Part shown: one piece after another, positions 34,071-43,620 of the stretch
How the letters are laid out: each line of letters starts with the position of its first letter
Position numbering within the stretch: position 1 is the first letter of the stretch
Source of the DNA: Xanthomonas sp. SI
GTDB taxonomy: Bacteria; Pseudomonadota; Gammaproteobacteria; Xanthomonadales; Xanthomonadaceae
Assembly: GCF_014236855.1 (NCBI RefSeq)
Contig: NZ_CP051261.1
Location: forward strand, 4,216,001 to 4,280,000
DNA: 64,000 nucleotides
Direction of reading: 5' to 3'
Notes under the pieces: model-generated
The model's database searches: none
Told to the model about the DNA's origin: nothing
The model's input: only the letters and a program-made list of their open reading frames with translations
Position numbers and translations under genes: made by a program

Positions 34071-36436
34071 TGCCCTTCCCGCAACCGTTGCGCCGAGTGC
34101 CGGCGCAGCACCACGCGTGCGGCCAGCGCCAGCAGCAGGCTCAGCAGCACCACCGCCAGGCCGAGCAGCAGCGGATGCTGCGAGAAGTACCAGCGCGCCC
34201 AGGTCGGCAGCGGCAGGTGGCCGACGTAATAGGACTGGTTGCCGGCCAGGCTGCGGATCTTGCCCTGCTGCAGCAACACCACGCTGCCCTGGAAATCCTT
34301 CAGCGTGGCCGGCTCGAACCAGGCGTCGAACAGCTGGCCGACGCTGGCCGGGTCCTCGGCCAGCAGCGCGACCACGCTGCGCCCGGGCTTGAGCGGCGAC
34401 TCGAAGCCCATCAGCACCACGTCGCCCGGGGCCGGCTTCACCGCCACTTCGGCGGTGGTCGGCAGGTCGGTGCGGCGCGCGTCGAAGGACAGGAAGCCGG
34501 GCAGCTTGTCCTTCACCCAGTCGGTCATCGAGAAGCGCCGGCCGGTGGCGCCGTCGCCGATCGGCAGGTACTCGCTCCAGCGCTGGAACAGCGGCTGCGA
34601 GCGCGAGGAGCCGAACACCAGCAGGTCGCTGTCGGCGTGCTGGTCCACTTCGCCGGCATGGATCAGGGTCGCGCGCAGCGCCGGATAGCCGGTGGACGCG
34701 CCGAGCTTGCCGAGCAGGGTCAGCAGGTTGGATACGTCCTGGTCGCTGGCTTCGTCCGGCACCACGATGGTGGATTCGGACAGGTCGGCCAGGCGCGTGA
34801 ACGGATAGCCGGCATTGCCGAACGCGGCCAGGTTCGGCATCGCCATGTAGTGGTGGAACGAGCTCAGGTCCACGCTCGAATCGGCGTCGATCGCGCCGGA
34901 CACGTCGGGGAAGGTGTTCTTGCATTCGCCGGCCTGCGGACGGTCGAAGAAGAAGTGGAAGCGCAACTGGCTGTTGGCCGAGAACGGGCCGGTCGGCAGC
35001 AGCAGTTTCTGCTCCACCGGCATCGCGCCCTTGGCCTTGAGGTCGTGCCACCACTGCAGCGGCAGCGATTCGGCATACGGACGCCCGCTCAGCGGCAGCG
35101 TGGTGACGAAGGCATCGTTGATGCTGACGTTGAGCGCGGACTTGTTGCGCACGTCCGGCACCGTGTAGCGGTAGCGCAGGTTGACCGGGATGCCGTCGCG
35201 CTGCCACACGAACAGGTCCGGCGGCAGCTGCAGGCCGACCCGGATCAGGTCCGGGTGATAGCCGCTGACGTTGAGCTGCGAGGTCTGCGCGACCAGGTCG
35301 GCGAAGCGCACCGGGCCATCGCTGGAAATCCAGTTCGGCGCATCGTAGGGCTTGCGCGGCTGCGCCTGCTTGAGCTCGCCGATCCTGGCCACGGCACCGT
35401 TGAACGGCGTGCCCAGCGCCAGCGCGGTGGCGGCCTGCTGCAGGTCGTTGTCGTTGCGGCCGAGCACCAGCAGCAGCTTGCCGGCCGGATCGCGCGGATT
35501 GGAAACCACCGCCAGGGTCGGGCCGGCGATCTCGCCCAGACCGTTCTCGGCGGTCGCCAGTTCGGCCGGCAGCGTGTTCGGGGTGGCGAACAGCACCGCG
35601 TTGCCGGTCGCCGGCACGTCGCCGATGGAGACGTTGAACACCGCGCCGCGGTAGCCGGCCTGCGCGCCGAACCACGAGGACACGATGCCGGCGCTGCGCA
35701 GCGTGGCCAGATCCGGACGCTGCGGGAACACGAACGGCAGTTCCAGCCGGCGCGTGTCGCGCTTGTCGTAGAACGGCACCGGCAGCAGCGCCAGGTCGTT
35801 GGCCAGCACCAGCGGCGTGGTGCTCAGCGACAGCCGCGTGGCCGGGTCGATGTTGGCCCACAGGCTGGTGTGGTCGGGATCCTCGCATTCGCGGGTGTAG
35901 TGCCCGATCAGCTGCAGGTTGAGCTGGTTGTAGTCGCTGACCAGGCGCGGATCGATCGGCACGTCGGTCTGCTGCAGCTTGCCGGCGTTCTCGCGGGTCA
36001 CCGGCAGGGTCGCCACGGTGACGCCGTTGACGGTGACCTTCAGGTGCGACAGCTCCGGCAGCAGCGCCGGCGAGTAGCTGTAGCTCAGGTGCAGCGTCGC
36101 CGCCTCGACCACTTCGTCGGTGCGCGCGCTGAACGCCACGCCGGCGCTGCCCTGGATGCCGCGCAGGGTGATTTCGTAGTCCATGCCGAGCTGCTTCAGC
36201 GTCGCCGACCGCTCCTGCACGCCTAGTGTCGGTGCGGCGGGCGCCGGCGCGGCCGGTTCTGGCACCGTGGCCGTCGCGGCGGCGGCGGCGGGCGGCGCCG
36301 GAGTGGCGGGAAGCGTCGGTTCCTGCGCCAGCGCCAGGCCGGACAGGATGGTGAGACAGCACGCGGCCAAGGCAGGTAGGCGCATCGAGGGCAACCGGAA
36401 GAAAGAGGAAAGGAAAGACGGGGGAATGCGGCTCAC
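34067..36436 (-). CDS. bcsB: BcsB, periplasmic cellulose synthase subunit
   Basis: A 789-residue protein that partners BcsA at the periplasmic face. A signal peptide (MRLPALAACCLTILSGLALA) is preceded by a 17-residue N-extension if translation starts at the GTG at 36436, which overlaps the bcsA stop as GTGA; the ATG at 36385 is the alternative. A Pro/Ala-rich linker comes first. The BcsB core follows: LKQLGMDYEITLRGIQGSAGV, YTRECEDPDHTSLWANI and FHFFFDRPQAGECKNTFPD. A C-terminal helix (about 755-775, HPLLLGLAVVLLSLLLALAARV) anchors it to BcsA. All expected BcsB landmarks are present. Confidence 0.94.
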   Translation of the reverse strand: MSRIPPSFLSSFFRLPSMRLPALAACCLTILSGLALAQEPTLPATPAPPAAAAATATVPEPAAPAPAAPTLGVQERSATLKQLGMDYEITLRGIQGSAGVAFSARTDEVVEAATLHLSYSYSPALLPELSHLKVTVNGVTVATLPVTRENAGKLQQTDVPIDPRLVSDYNQLNLQLIGHYTRECEDPDHTSLWANIDPATRLSLSTTPLVLANDLALLPVPFYDKRDTRRLELPFVFPQRPDLATLRSAGIVSSWFGAQAGYRGAVFNVSIGDVPATGNAVLFATPNTLPAELATAENGLGEIAGPTLAVVSNPRDPAGKLLLVLGRNDNDLQQAATALALGTPFNGAVARIGELKQAQPRKPYDAPNWISSDGPVRFADLVAQTSQLNVSGYHPDLIRVGLQLPPDLFVWQRDGIPVNLRYRYTVPDVRNKSALNVSINDAFVTTLPLSGRPYAESLPLQWWHDLKAKGAMPVEQKLLLPTGPFSANSQLRFHFFFDRPQAGECKNTFPDVSGAIDADSSVDLSSFHHYMAMPNLAAFGNAGYPFTRLADLSESTIVVPDEASDQDVSNLLTLLGKLGASTGYPALRATLIHAGEVDQHADSDLLVFGSSRSQPLFQRWSEYLPIGDGATGRRFSMTDWVKDKLPGFLSFDARRTDLPTTAEVAVKPAPGDVVLMGFESPLKPGRSVVALLAEDPASVGQLFDAWFEPATLKDFQGSVVLLQQGKIRSLAGNQSYYVGHLPLPTWARWYFSQHPLLLGLAVVLLSLLLALAARVVLRRHSAQRLREGQ

Positions 36437-38583
36437 GGCGCGGATTCCTCGCCGGCCGGACGCGAACGGAAGCCGCCGCGCACGCTGTCGCCGACATGCT
36501 GGCCCAGGCGCTGGAAGCCGCGCATGCTCGCCGCGAACACCTGGCCCATCGATTTCCAGAAATTGTCGCGGTCGTGACGGCCCCACTGCGACACCCAGAT
36601 GTCGGCGCGGGCGAAGGTGCAGGCGACCAGCCAGCGCTCCTGTTCGATCGACATGGCGCGGAACTGCACGCTGATGTGTCCGTCGCGGTCGTGGCGCACG
36701 ATCGCCGGCAGGCGCCGTTCGACATTGCGGTGCGACAGGCCCACGTCGACCAGCGTATCCGGCTCCACCGGCGCCGTCTCGACCAGGTTCAGGGCCATGC
36801 CACCGGTGGAGAAGTTGACCGTGCGGCAGGCCAGTTCCTGGCCATCGGGCAGGTACAGCGTGGCCGGGATGTCCAGCGGCACGCGGTGCGAGCGGCGCAC
36901 CTGGCGCATCTCGCTGGCGGTGGCGATGGTGGCGCCGAGCAGCAGCACGTTGTAGACGGTCCAGGCCAGGTTGAACCAGATCGTCTGCGCTTCGCCGGTG
37001 GCGTCGGTGTAGACCAGGCGCATCGCGCCGGCGGCCAGGCCGGCCAGGTTCAGCACCAGCAGGAACAGGTAGGGCTTGGCGATCTGCCGGTCGAAATAGC
37101 TGCGCGTGACCAGCCCGCCCTTGGGGGTGACGTTGAACTTGCCGAGCTTGGGATTGAACAGCGCCACCAGGGTCGGGCGCAGGATGTACCAGGCCAGCGT
37201 GGTCTCGTAGACCTCGTTCCACAGCAGATGGCGGAACTTGCCCTGGGTGCGCAGGTTGGTCAGGTTGGCCTGCATGATGTGCGGCAACGCGTAGGCCAGG
37301 ATCATCAGCGCCGACGCGTGGATCACGTGCGCGCCGAAGAACAGGAAGGCCAGCGGCGCGGTCAGGTAGATGATGCGCGGCAGCCCGTAGAAGAAGTGCA
37401 GCATCGCGTTGGCGTAGCACAGCCGCTGCGACAGGCGCAGGCCCTTGCCGAGCAGCGGGTTGTCCAGCCGCGCGATCTGCGCCATGCCGCGCGCCCAGCG
37501 GATGCGCTGGGCGACGTGGCCGGACAGGCTCTCGGTAGCCAGGCCGGCGGCCTGCGGCACGGTGATGTAGGCGCTGCGGTAGCCGCGCCGATGCAGCTTC
37601 AGCGCGGTGTGCGCATCCTCGGTGACGGTTTCCACCGCCACCCCGCCGATTTCCTCCAGCGGCTTGCGCTTGATCACCGCGCACGAACCGCAGAAGAAGG
37701 TCGCGTCCCACTGGTCGTTGCCGTCCTGCAGCAGGCCGTAGAACAGCTCGCCCTCGTTGGGCACCTTGCCGTGGTTGCCGAGATTGCGCTCGAACGGATC
37801 GGCGGAGAAGAAGTAATGCGGCATCTGCACCACCGCCAGCATGCGGTCGCGCAGGAACCAGCCCATCGCCACCTGCAGGAACGAGCGGGTCGGGATGTGG
37901 TCGCAATCGAAGATCGCCACGTACTCGCCGCTGGACTTCTTCAACGCGGCGTTGATGTTGCCGGCCTTGGCGTGGAAGTTGTTGGTGCGGGTGACGTAGT
38001 GGATGCCGGCCTGCACGCAGAACTCGCGGAACTCCTCGCGGCGGCCGTCGTCGAGCAGATAGATGTTGAGCTTGTCCGCCGGCCAATCCATCACGCTGGC
38101 GGCCAGGATGGTGGAGCGCACCACCGACAGTGGCTCGTTGTAGGTGGGAATGAACAGGTCCACCGTCGGCCATTGGCTCTGGTCGGCGGGCAGCGGCACC
38201 GGACGCCGGTTGAGCGGCCACAGCACCTGGAAGTAGCCCAGCACCAGGATCGTGAAGGCGTACACCTCGGCCAGCAGCAGGCCCAGGCCCAGGCTCAGAT
38301 CGACCACGCTGCTCACCCCCATGGTCTGGGTGATGCGCCACCAGATGTAGCGCGAGGACATCGCCAGCGACAGCGACATCATCACCAGCACGGCGAGCCG
38401 GCTGCCGCTGCGGCGCAACAGCATCGCCGCGGCGAACACCACCAGCGAGAACAGCATCTGCTGCGGCACGTCCATCGGAATGGCGACCACGAACACCAAC
38501 AACAAGGCGCCCAGCGCCCACAGCGACCAGGTGGCCAGTGTGTGCATGGGTTGACCGGTACGCGATGCGGACGCAGCGCTCAT
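36433..38583 (-). CDS. bcsA: BcsA, cellulose synthase catalytic subunit with PilZ domain
   Basis: A 716-residue inner-membrane GT2 synthase making beta-1,4-glucan from UDP-glucose. N-terminal helices precede the catalytic domain, whose motifs are AIFDCDHIPTR (DxD), TVTEDAHTALKLHRRGY (TED) and QRIRWARGMAQI (QxxRW). The C-terminal PilZ module has RRSHRVPLDIP (RxxxR) and NFSTGGMAL, giving the c-di-GMP site, so activity should be c-di-GMP-dependent. It is shorter than E. coli BcsA (872) because the long N-terminal extension is missing, typical of this group. The start at 38583 has AGGA at 7 bases. No bcsQ, bcsE, bcsF or bcsG is seen in the window. Confidence 0.95.
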   Translation of the reverse strand: MSAASASRTGQPMHTLATWSLWALGALLLVFVVAIPMDVPQQMLFSLVVFAAAMLLRRSGSRLAVLVMMSLSLAMSSRYIWWRITQTMGVSSVVDLSLGLGLLLAEVYAFTILVLGYFQVLWPLNRRPVPLPADQSQWPTVDLFIPTYNEPLSVVRSTILAASVMDWPADKLNIYLLDDGRREEFREFCVQAGIHYVTRTNNFHAKAGNINAALKKSSGEYVAIFDCDHIPTRSFLQVAMGWFLRDRMLAVVQMPHYFFSADPFERNLGNHGKVPNEGELFYGLLQDGNDQWDATFFCGSCAVIKRKPLEEIGGVAVETVTEDAHTALKLHRRGYRSAYITVPQAAGLATESLSGHVAQRIRWARGMAQIARLDNPLLGKGLRLSQRLCYANAMLHFFYGLPRIIYLTAPLAFLFFGAHVIHASALMILAYALPHIMQANLTNLRTQGKFRHLLWNEVYETTLAWYILRPTLVALFNPKLGKFNVTPKGGLVTRSYFDRQIAKPYLFLLVLNLAGLAAGAMRLVYTDATGEAQTIWFNLAWTVYNVLLLGATIATASEMRQVRRSHRVPLDIPATLYLPDGQELACRTVNFSTGGMALNLVETAPVEPDTLVDVGLSHRNVERRLPAIVRHDRDGHISVQFRAMSIEQERWLVACTFARADIWVSQWGRHDRDNFWKSMGQVFAASMRGFQRLGQHVGDSVRGGFRSRPAGEESAP

Positions 38584-38679
38584 CAGCGATTCCTAACGAA
38601 AAGGGGGCGAAGCCGGCGCGCGTTTTCCCCTCCGCGCGGCGACAGGACGACGATGCGCGGCGCAGCGGCCGCGCGCGGA

Positions 38680-39102
38680 TCAGCGGTTCTGGAAACGCTT
38701 GAGCGGGCTATCGGGCGCCGCTGCGCGCGCGCTGTCGCTGTCGAGCAGGCGCTGGAACAACCGGGTCAGCGGCGTGGCCGTGCTGGCCGGCGCAGGCTCC
38801 GGCAGCGCGGGCTTGGCCAGCGGCGCGCGCGCCGGTTCGGCCGCGAGCGGCCGGACGGCAGGCGGCGCTGCCGCCAGCCTGGGCTCGGCCGGCGCACGCA
38901 CCACCGACAGCGTCGGCGCCGGTGCAGCGGCAGGCGGCAACGCCGCGGCAGCCGGCGGTTCGGCGGCGGCAGGCTCCGGCGCGCTCAGCCGCGCCCCGGA
39001 AAAATCCTGGTACGCGCTGGCGCCCTGGCTGCCGAGCTTGGCGAACAGGCTGGAAATGTCGTCGGCCGCATCGGCGCCCGCATGGTCGGTTTTCTTGGAC
39101 AT
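38680..39102 (-). CDS. BcsP-like small Pro/Ala-rich cellulose biosynthesis protein
   Basis: A 140-residue soluble protein. The N-terminal motif ADDISSLFAKLGSQGASAYQD resembles the DDI-x-x-LF-x-x-FG-x(n)-YQ segment of small proteins found with bcsA in proteobacteria, annotated BcsP. The rest is Ala/Pro-rich and probably disordered (about residues 35-115), ending TPLTRLFQRLLDSDSARAA. There is no signal peptide. It lies between bcsD and bcsA in the same orientation (51 and 96 bases), which supports a part in the cellulose machinery, probably in organising BcsD or BcsA at the membrane. I am less sure of the family name than of the gene. Confidence 0.75.
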   Translation of the reverse strand: MSKKTDHAGADAADDISSLFAKLGSQGASAYQDFSGARLSAPEPAAAEPPAAAALPPAAAPAPTLSVVRAPAEPRLAAAPPAVRPLAAEPARAPLAKPALPEPAPASTATPLTRLFQRLLDSDSARAAAPDSPLKRFQNR

Positions 39103-39153
39103 CGATCACCCCCTAAGATGATTTTTTGTAGCCGGTGGAATCGGATGGCCCGC

Positions 39154-39612
39154 TCAGGCGACCCGGCACAGCACGAAACGGCGGACATCCTCTTCGACGG
39201 CCGGCACCGCGCGGATCCCCAGACCCGCCAACATGCCGGCCTGCTCGAACCAGGCGTGGTACACCCCTTCCAGGAATCCATCCGCTCCGGCCGTCTCCCC
39301 GGCCAGGGCGATCTGCAACGGCGAGCCGACGTGGGCCAGGTCGACCCGGTCGGCCTGCTCCTCGAAGCGCGCATATCCCCACTCCATGCGGTCCCAGACC
39401 CGGTTGACCCCGGCCTGCAGCTCGTCCAGCGTGGCGCAGGCCCCGATCGGATGCTCGCCGGCGAAGCGACGCCCGATCCGCGCCATCAGCAACCCCAGGT
39501 CCTCCGTCGACAGCTCCGCCGCGAACTCCTGGGCCAAGGCGCGCAGAAAGCCGCGCCACTGCCGCGAACAGGCCTGGGTGCGGAAATGCGTCTGCAGCTC
39601 GGGAGAGCTCAT
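39154..39612 (-). CDS. bcsD: BcsD, cellulose synthase subunit D
   Basis: A 152-residue soluble protein of the BcsD/AxCeSD family, which in Komagataeibacter forms octameric rings that help order glucan bundles. Readable pattern: WRGFLRALAQEFAAELSTED, RIGRRFAGEHPIGACATLDE, VNRVWDRMEWGYARFEEQ and LAHVGSPLQIAL, with GFLEGVYHAWFEQAGML at the C-terminus. The start MSSPELQTHFRTQ at 39612 has AGAGG upstream. As first gene of the operon it follows a candidate promoter at 39733-39760. Its presence suggests ordered rather than amorphous cellulose. Confidence 0.85.
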   Translation of the reverse strand: MSSPELQTHFRTQACSRQWRGFLRALAQEFAAELSTEDLGLLMARIGRRFAGEHPIGACATLDELQAGVNRVWDRMEWGYARFEEQADRVDLAHVGSPLQIALAGETAGADGFLEGVYHAWFEQAGMLAGLGIRAVPAVEEDVRRFVLCRVA

Positions 39613-39732
39613 TCGGTGCTGCCTCTGATGGAAAAATGACGCGACGAGCGCCTGGCAAGGGTATCCAGCAAGCACGATGCCAAGATGGCAGCCGCTGCCA
39701 CTAATGCGACACAGTTCTCACTTTCAGCGCCA

Positions 39733-39760
39733 ATGGTAGCCCACTGCTGCGCCACAGCAA
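39733..39760 (-). promoter_or_regulatory. Candidate promoter of the bcs operon
   Basis: On the minus strand TTGCTG (39760-39755), a 16-base spacer and TACCAT (39738-39733) lie in an AT-richer 218-base gap between pncB and bcsD, about 120 bases before the bcsD start. No Clp-type palindrome is seen here. Confidence 0.4.
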
Positions 39761-39830
39761 AGTCCCTACAACCGAATCCTCGCTGCCATTTTCGTCGCAA
39801 CCGGCCGCAGCGAGGCAGGCACACGTCCCA

Positions 39831-41012
39831 CTATGCGGGATCGGCGGCCACGTCAAAGACCTGGCGCAGATAGGCCAGGTACGCCGGGTCGTCGCACAGG
39901 TTCTTGCCTGGCGAGTCGCTGAGCTTGGCCACCGGCTGGCCGTTGCAGCGGACCATCTTGATCACGATCTGCAGCGGGGCCGGCCCCAGGTCGTTGGTGA
40001 GATTGGTGCCGACGCCGAAGGCGAGCATGCAGCGGCCCTGGAAATGCGCGTACAGCCGCATCACCTTGTCGATGTCCAGGCCGTCGCTGAACACCAGGAC
40101 CTTGCCGCGCGGGTCCACCCGCTGCCGCTGCAGGTGCGCCAGCACGCGCTCGCCCCATTCGAACGGGTCGCCGGAATCGTGGCGCATGCCGTCGAACAGC
40201 TTGCAGAAGTAGGGATCGAAATCGCGCAGGAAGGCGTCCAGCCCGACCACGTCGGACAGGGCGATGCCGAGGTCGCCGCGGTATTCGCGCGCCCACGACT
40301 CCAGCGCCGCGGCCTGCGAATCGCGCAGCCGCGGACCCAGCGCCTGGAACGCCTGCAGGTATTCGTGAGCCATCGTGCCCAGCGGGGTCAGCCCGTAGCG
40401 ATGCGCGAAATACACGTTGCTGGTGCCGACGAACTGCGCGCCCAGGGTCTGCTGCAGCACCGGCAACAGCTCGCCGTGCCAGGCCCGCGAATAGCGGCGG
40501 CGGGTGCCGTAGTCGGCGATCGCGCAGCCGCCGTAGCCGCTGCTGTCGCGCAACAGCGCGATCTTGGCCTGCAGCCGGCGCAGGCCCTCGGCATGATGGT
40601 CGCCGCCGCTGTTGCGGAACCAGACCTCGTTGACGATCGCCAGCAGCGGCACCTCGAACAGGATGGTGTGCAGCCACGGCCCGCGGATGCGCAGTTCGAT
40701 CTCGCCCGGCACCGTGGCCGAGGCCTGCAGCTGCAGGTACTTGCGGTCCAGATGGAACAGCCCGAGGAAATCGGCGAAGTCCGGCTTGATGAAGCGCAGG
40801 CCGCGCAGGTAGTCCAGCTCCTCGGCGCGAAAGCGCAGCGTGCACAGCGCGTCGATCTCGTCGGAGATCTGCCCCAGGAACTGCGCCAGATCGATGCCCG
40901 GCGTGCGGCACTTGAAGCGGTATTCCACCTGCGCGCCGGGATGCTGATGCAGCACCGCCTGCATCATCGTGAACTTGTAGAGGTCGGTGTCGAGCAGCGA
41001 ATCGATGATCAT
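39831..41012 (-). CDS. pncB: Nicotinate phosphoribosyltransferase
   Basis: A 393-residue cytosolic enzyme making nicotinate mononucleotide from nicotinate and PRPP in NAD salvage. The N-terminus ([21 protein letters not shown]) and the internal motifs [30 protein letters not shown] and [21 protein letters not shown] are family signatures; [12 protein letters not shown] and [11 protein letters not shown] complete the phosphate site. The start at 41012 has no alternative nearby. It stands between the bcs operon and a REP hairpin, apparently as a single gene, and is unrelated in function to the polysaccharide loci. Confidence 0.96.
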   Translation of the reverse strand: MIIDSLLDTDLYKFTMMQAVLHQHPGAQVEYRFKCRTPGIDLAQFLGQISDEIDALCTLRFRAEELDYLRGLRFIKPDFADFLGLFHLDRKYLQLQASATVPGEIELRIRGPWLHTILFEVPLLAIVNEVWFRNSGGDHHAEGLRRLQAKIALLRDSSGYGGCAIADYGTRRRYSRAWHGELLPVLQQTLGAQFVGTSNVYFAHRYGLTPLGTMAHEYLQAFQALGPRLRDSQAAALESWAREYRGDLGIALSDVVGLDAFLRDFDPYFCKLFDGMRHDSGDPFEWGERVLAHLQRQRVDPRGKVLVFSDGLDIDKVMRLYAHFQGRCMLAFGVGTNLTNDLGPAPLQIVIKMVRCNGQPVAKLSDSPGKNLCDDPAYLAYLRQVFDVAADPA

Positions 41013-41057
41013 CGCGCGATTATGCGCCCAGCGTGTCGCCGGCTCCCGCCTCCACCC

Positions 41058-41129
41058 CTGTAGGAGCGGCTTCAGCCGCGACCGGGTCTTACCGGATGAT
41101 GTCTGTCGCGGCTGAAGCCGCTCCTACAG
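41058..41129. repeat. REP hairpin between pncB and the xag-linked hydrolase
   Basis: A full copy with arms CTGTAGGAGCGG...TTCAGCCGCGAC and the exact complement ending CTCCTACAG, around a 25-base centre. It lies 5 bases after the hydrolase stop (minus strand), where it may end or stabilise the xag transcript. Confidence 0.88.
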
Positions 41130-41134
41130 AAGCG

Positions 41135-42124
41135 TCAGTGCGCGGCGCTGCGCGCCAGCACCGCCTGCGCCGGCTTGTGCTGCACGGTGAAATCGCTGTC
41201 GTGCGCGCCGCCGGCATCCGGATCGGTGTACCAGCACCACAGCGCGATGCCGGCGATGCGCTGCTCGCCCAGTACGCGGCGCCAGTCCTGCAGCACCTGC
41301 GCCTGCAGCGCGGTATCCACCGCGGCGCGGCGTTGCTCGGGACTCTCCCAGGGCGCGGCCAGGCTGCCGCGCGCCGAGCGCAGGCCCAGTTCCGCCACCC
41401 ACACCGGGCGTCCGCTGCGCGTACCCAAGGCCTGCACCCGCGCCGCCGCGGCGCGCATCTGCGTCAAGCGCTGCGCCGGCACCGCCGACAGCGCCGGATA
41501 CAGGCTGGTGCCGACGAAATCGAAGCGTTCCCAGTAGCCGAACCGCTCGGCCTGCTCCAGGCCGTCGGCCACATAGCCGAGCGGACCGCGATAGACCTGG
41601 CGCACTGCCGCCACCAGCGCCGGCCACTGCGGCGCGTCCTGCAGGCCGCGCAATTCGGTGCCGACGATCAAGGCCTCCGCCCGCTCGTCGGTGGCGACCT
41701 GCGCCAGTTGCAGCAGCGCGCGCTGGTAGGCGCCGAACCAGGCCGCGCGATCCGCCGGCGCGGCGTCGCCGGCCCAATGGCCGGGGATCCACAAATGCAC
41801 CTTCAGCACCGGCTGCAGGCCGGCCGCGCGCATCTGCCGCAGCCCGGCGCGCACCTGTTCCACGCTGCTGTCGCTGCCCAGCACCGGATCGTCGGACTGC
41901 GGCGTGGCCTGCCAGACGAAGGCGACCAGCAGCGCGCGCTGCGCGCCGGCATCGGCCAACTGCTGCAGCGAGCGCTGCGCCGCGTCGCTGCCCCACGGCG
42001 CCTGCGCCGACACCTTGACGTTGGCGCCCATCCACGGCGCGGCCGCGGGCGTGGCCGCGCCGCAGCCGCATACGCTCATCGCGAACAACATGCCCAGCAG
42101 CCACCTCAAGGCGATCGACGCCAT
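41135..42124 (-). CDS. GH113-like TIM-barrel glycoside hydrolase lipoprotein, last gene of the xag-like operon
   Basis: A 329-residue exported protein. The N-terminus has a signal with a possible lipobox (LFAMSVCGCGA). The barrel carries MGANVKVSAQAPWGS, PVLKVHLWIPGHW, EALIVGTELRGLQ (candidate acid Glu in GTEL), FDFVGTSLYPAL, RPVWVAELGLRSARG (candidate nucleophile Glu in AELG) and GIALWCWYTDPDAGGAHDSDF. This order of motifs fits the GH113 group and related barrels. It overlaps the xagC-like gene by 19 bases. By analogy with bcsZ it could cut or edit the polymer made by the XagB-like synthase. The substrate is not known. Confidence 0.78.
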   Translation of the reverse strand: MASIALRWLLGMLFAMSVCGCGAATPAAAPWMGANVKVSAQAPWGSDAAQRSLQQLADAGAQRALLVAFVWQATPQSDDPVLGSDSSVEQVRAGLRQMRAAGLQPVLKVHLWIPGHWAGDAAPADRAAWFGAYQRALLQLAQVATDERAEALIVGTELRGLQDAPQWPALVAAVRQVYRGPLGYVADGLEQAERFGYWERFDFVGTSLYPALSAVPAQRLTQMRAAAARVQALGTRSGRPVWVAELGLRSARGSLAAPWESPEQRRAAVDTALQAQVLQDWRRVLGEQRIAGIALWCWYTDPDAGGAHDSDFTVQHKPAQAVLARSAAH

Positions 42125-43620
42125 ACCCGGTAGGACCCTTGTCGGTAGACCAGACTGTAGCCCGGCAGGCCCTGTCGCCACAGCTGCGGCAGGCGCCGGT
42201 TGACGCTGTCCAGGACCCCGGCCTGGCTCGCCGGGTCGGCCACCACCACCTGCGCCGGCATCTGCCGCGGGTCGTCCAGCGCGCGCTTGAAGCGCGGGTC
42301 GAACGGCAGGATCAGGCCCTGCGCATCGCCGCGCGCCACGATCACCGCGTAGCCGGCGCGATCGTCGAGCAGGGTCGGCAGCCGCGCCTCGGCCAGCCAG
42401 GCGCCCAGCCGCGCTTCGTCCGGATGCCGCGGCGCCACCGGCGCGCGCAAGGCCGTCGCCCAGTCGCGGGTGGTCGAGGCGGCGGTCTGCGCGATGACCC
42501 AGCCGCTGGCGACGCCACCCAACAGCAGCAGCGCCAACGCCGGCCAGCGCAGGTCGCGGCGCAGGTCGCCCAGCAGCAGCGCCGCCGGTACCACCATCAG
42601 CGCCAGGAAATCCAGCGGCTGCGCGCTGAAGCGCGCCCATGCCGCCAGCGTGCCGGCGCCGATCACGGTGACCGTCGCCACCAGCACCCAGCGCCAGGTG
42701 TTGCTCAGGCGCGTGCGCCGCACCAGCAACAGCAGCGGCGTGGTGACCAGCCCGGCCAGCGCCAGGTACAGCGGCGGCCACCACGGCCGCGCCATGGCCT
42801 GCTGCAGCCACGGCTGCAGCGCGGCCTGCGCGTAGCTGCCGCGGAACGCCGAATGCTGGTCGCGCACGAACAGCAAGGCATCGCCGAAGAACAGATAGTT
42901 CAGATACATCCAGGTCGCGACCGCGAACAGGAACGGCAGATAGCACACCAGGTAGAACGACAGCGGCGCACGCCGCAGCATGCCCTGCGGCGCGATCAGG
43001 CCCAGCCACGGCGCCATCGCCACGGCCAAGAAGCAGGCGCGCTCGTCGACGAAGAACAGCAGGCACAGGCCCAGCGCCAGGCGCAGGTAGGCGAAGGCTT
43101 CCGGATCGTCGCGGAAATGGCGCAGCGCGCGGCAGGTCAGGTAGAACACCAGCAGGCCCAGGCCCTGGTTGTTGCCCGACAGCGTCGGCCACAGGAAGAA
43201 CGGCTGCAGCACCAGCGCCGCGCACAGGCCCCAGGCCCAGGCGCGGCCCAGGCCCGCGGCGAGGTCGCGCCACAGCAGGGTCACCATCGCCGCGCCGGCC
43301 AGCACGTCCACCAGGTACGGCAGCAACGGCGTGGACAGCCCCGGCACGCCGCCGATCAGCAGGCCCAGGTACAGCGAGGCCTGCGCGTACAGGAAGCCCA
43401 GGTATTCGGTGCGGAAACCGGCCGCGTCGCGCAACAGCAGCAGCTTGGCGTACTGCGCCATCGCGTCGTCGCTCATGTAGCCGTGCGCGAGCAAGCGCTG
43501 GCACAGCAGCGCCAGCAGCGCGGCGGTGACCACGAACACCGCGACGCCGCGCGGGCGCCGCGGCGTGTCAGTCGTCGAGTGCGGCGCGGCGCTCTTCGGC
43601 CATGTGCTTGCTGATGCCAT
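42106..43620 (-). CDS. xagC: XagC-like polytopic membrane protein (GT-C-like)
   Basis: A 504-residue inner-membrane protein with about 11-12 hydrophobic segments (first near VAVFVVTAALLALLCQRLLA). An early periplasmic motif MSDDAMAQYAKLLLLRDA resembles the acidic DD loop of GT-C glycosyltransferases and PMT/ArnT-type proteins. The C-terminal 120 residues form a soluble domain (ARLGAWLAEARLPTLLDDRAGY, GYSLVYRQGSYRVW). It overlaps the synthase gene by 53 bases and the hydrolase gene by 19, so it belongs to that operon. Position and topology fit XagC of Xanthomonas campestris, a biofilm locus. The name rests on gene order. It may add a side residue or modify the polymer. Confidence 0.72.
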   Translation of the reverse strand: MASASTWPKSAAPHSTTDTPRRPRGVAVFVVTAALLALLCQRLLAHGYMSDDAMAQYAKLLLLRDAAGFRTEYLGFLYAQASLYLGLLIGGVPGLSTPLLPYLVDVLAGAAMVTLLWRDLAAGLGRAWAWGLCAALVLQPFFLWPTLSGNNQGLGLLVFYLTCRALRHFRDDPEAFAYLRLALGLCLLFFVDERACFLAVAMAPWLGLIAPQGMLRRAPLSFYLVCYLPFLFAVATWMYLNYLFFGDALLFVRDQHSAFRGSYAQAALQPWLQQAMARPWWPPLYLALAGLVTTPLLLLVRRTRLSNTWRWVLVATVTVIGAGTLAAWARFSAQPLDFLALMVVPAALLLGDLRRDLRWPALALLLLGGVASGWVIAQTAASTTRDWATALRAPVAPRHPDEARLGAWLAEARLPTLLDDRAGYAVIVARGDAQGLILPFDPRFKRALDDPRQMPAQVVVADPASQAGVLDSVNRRLPQLWRQGLPGYSLVYRQGSYRVWRRSP

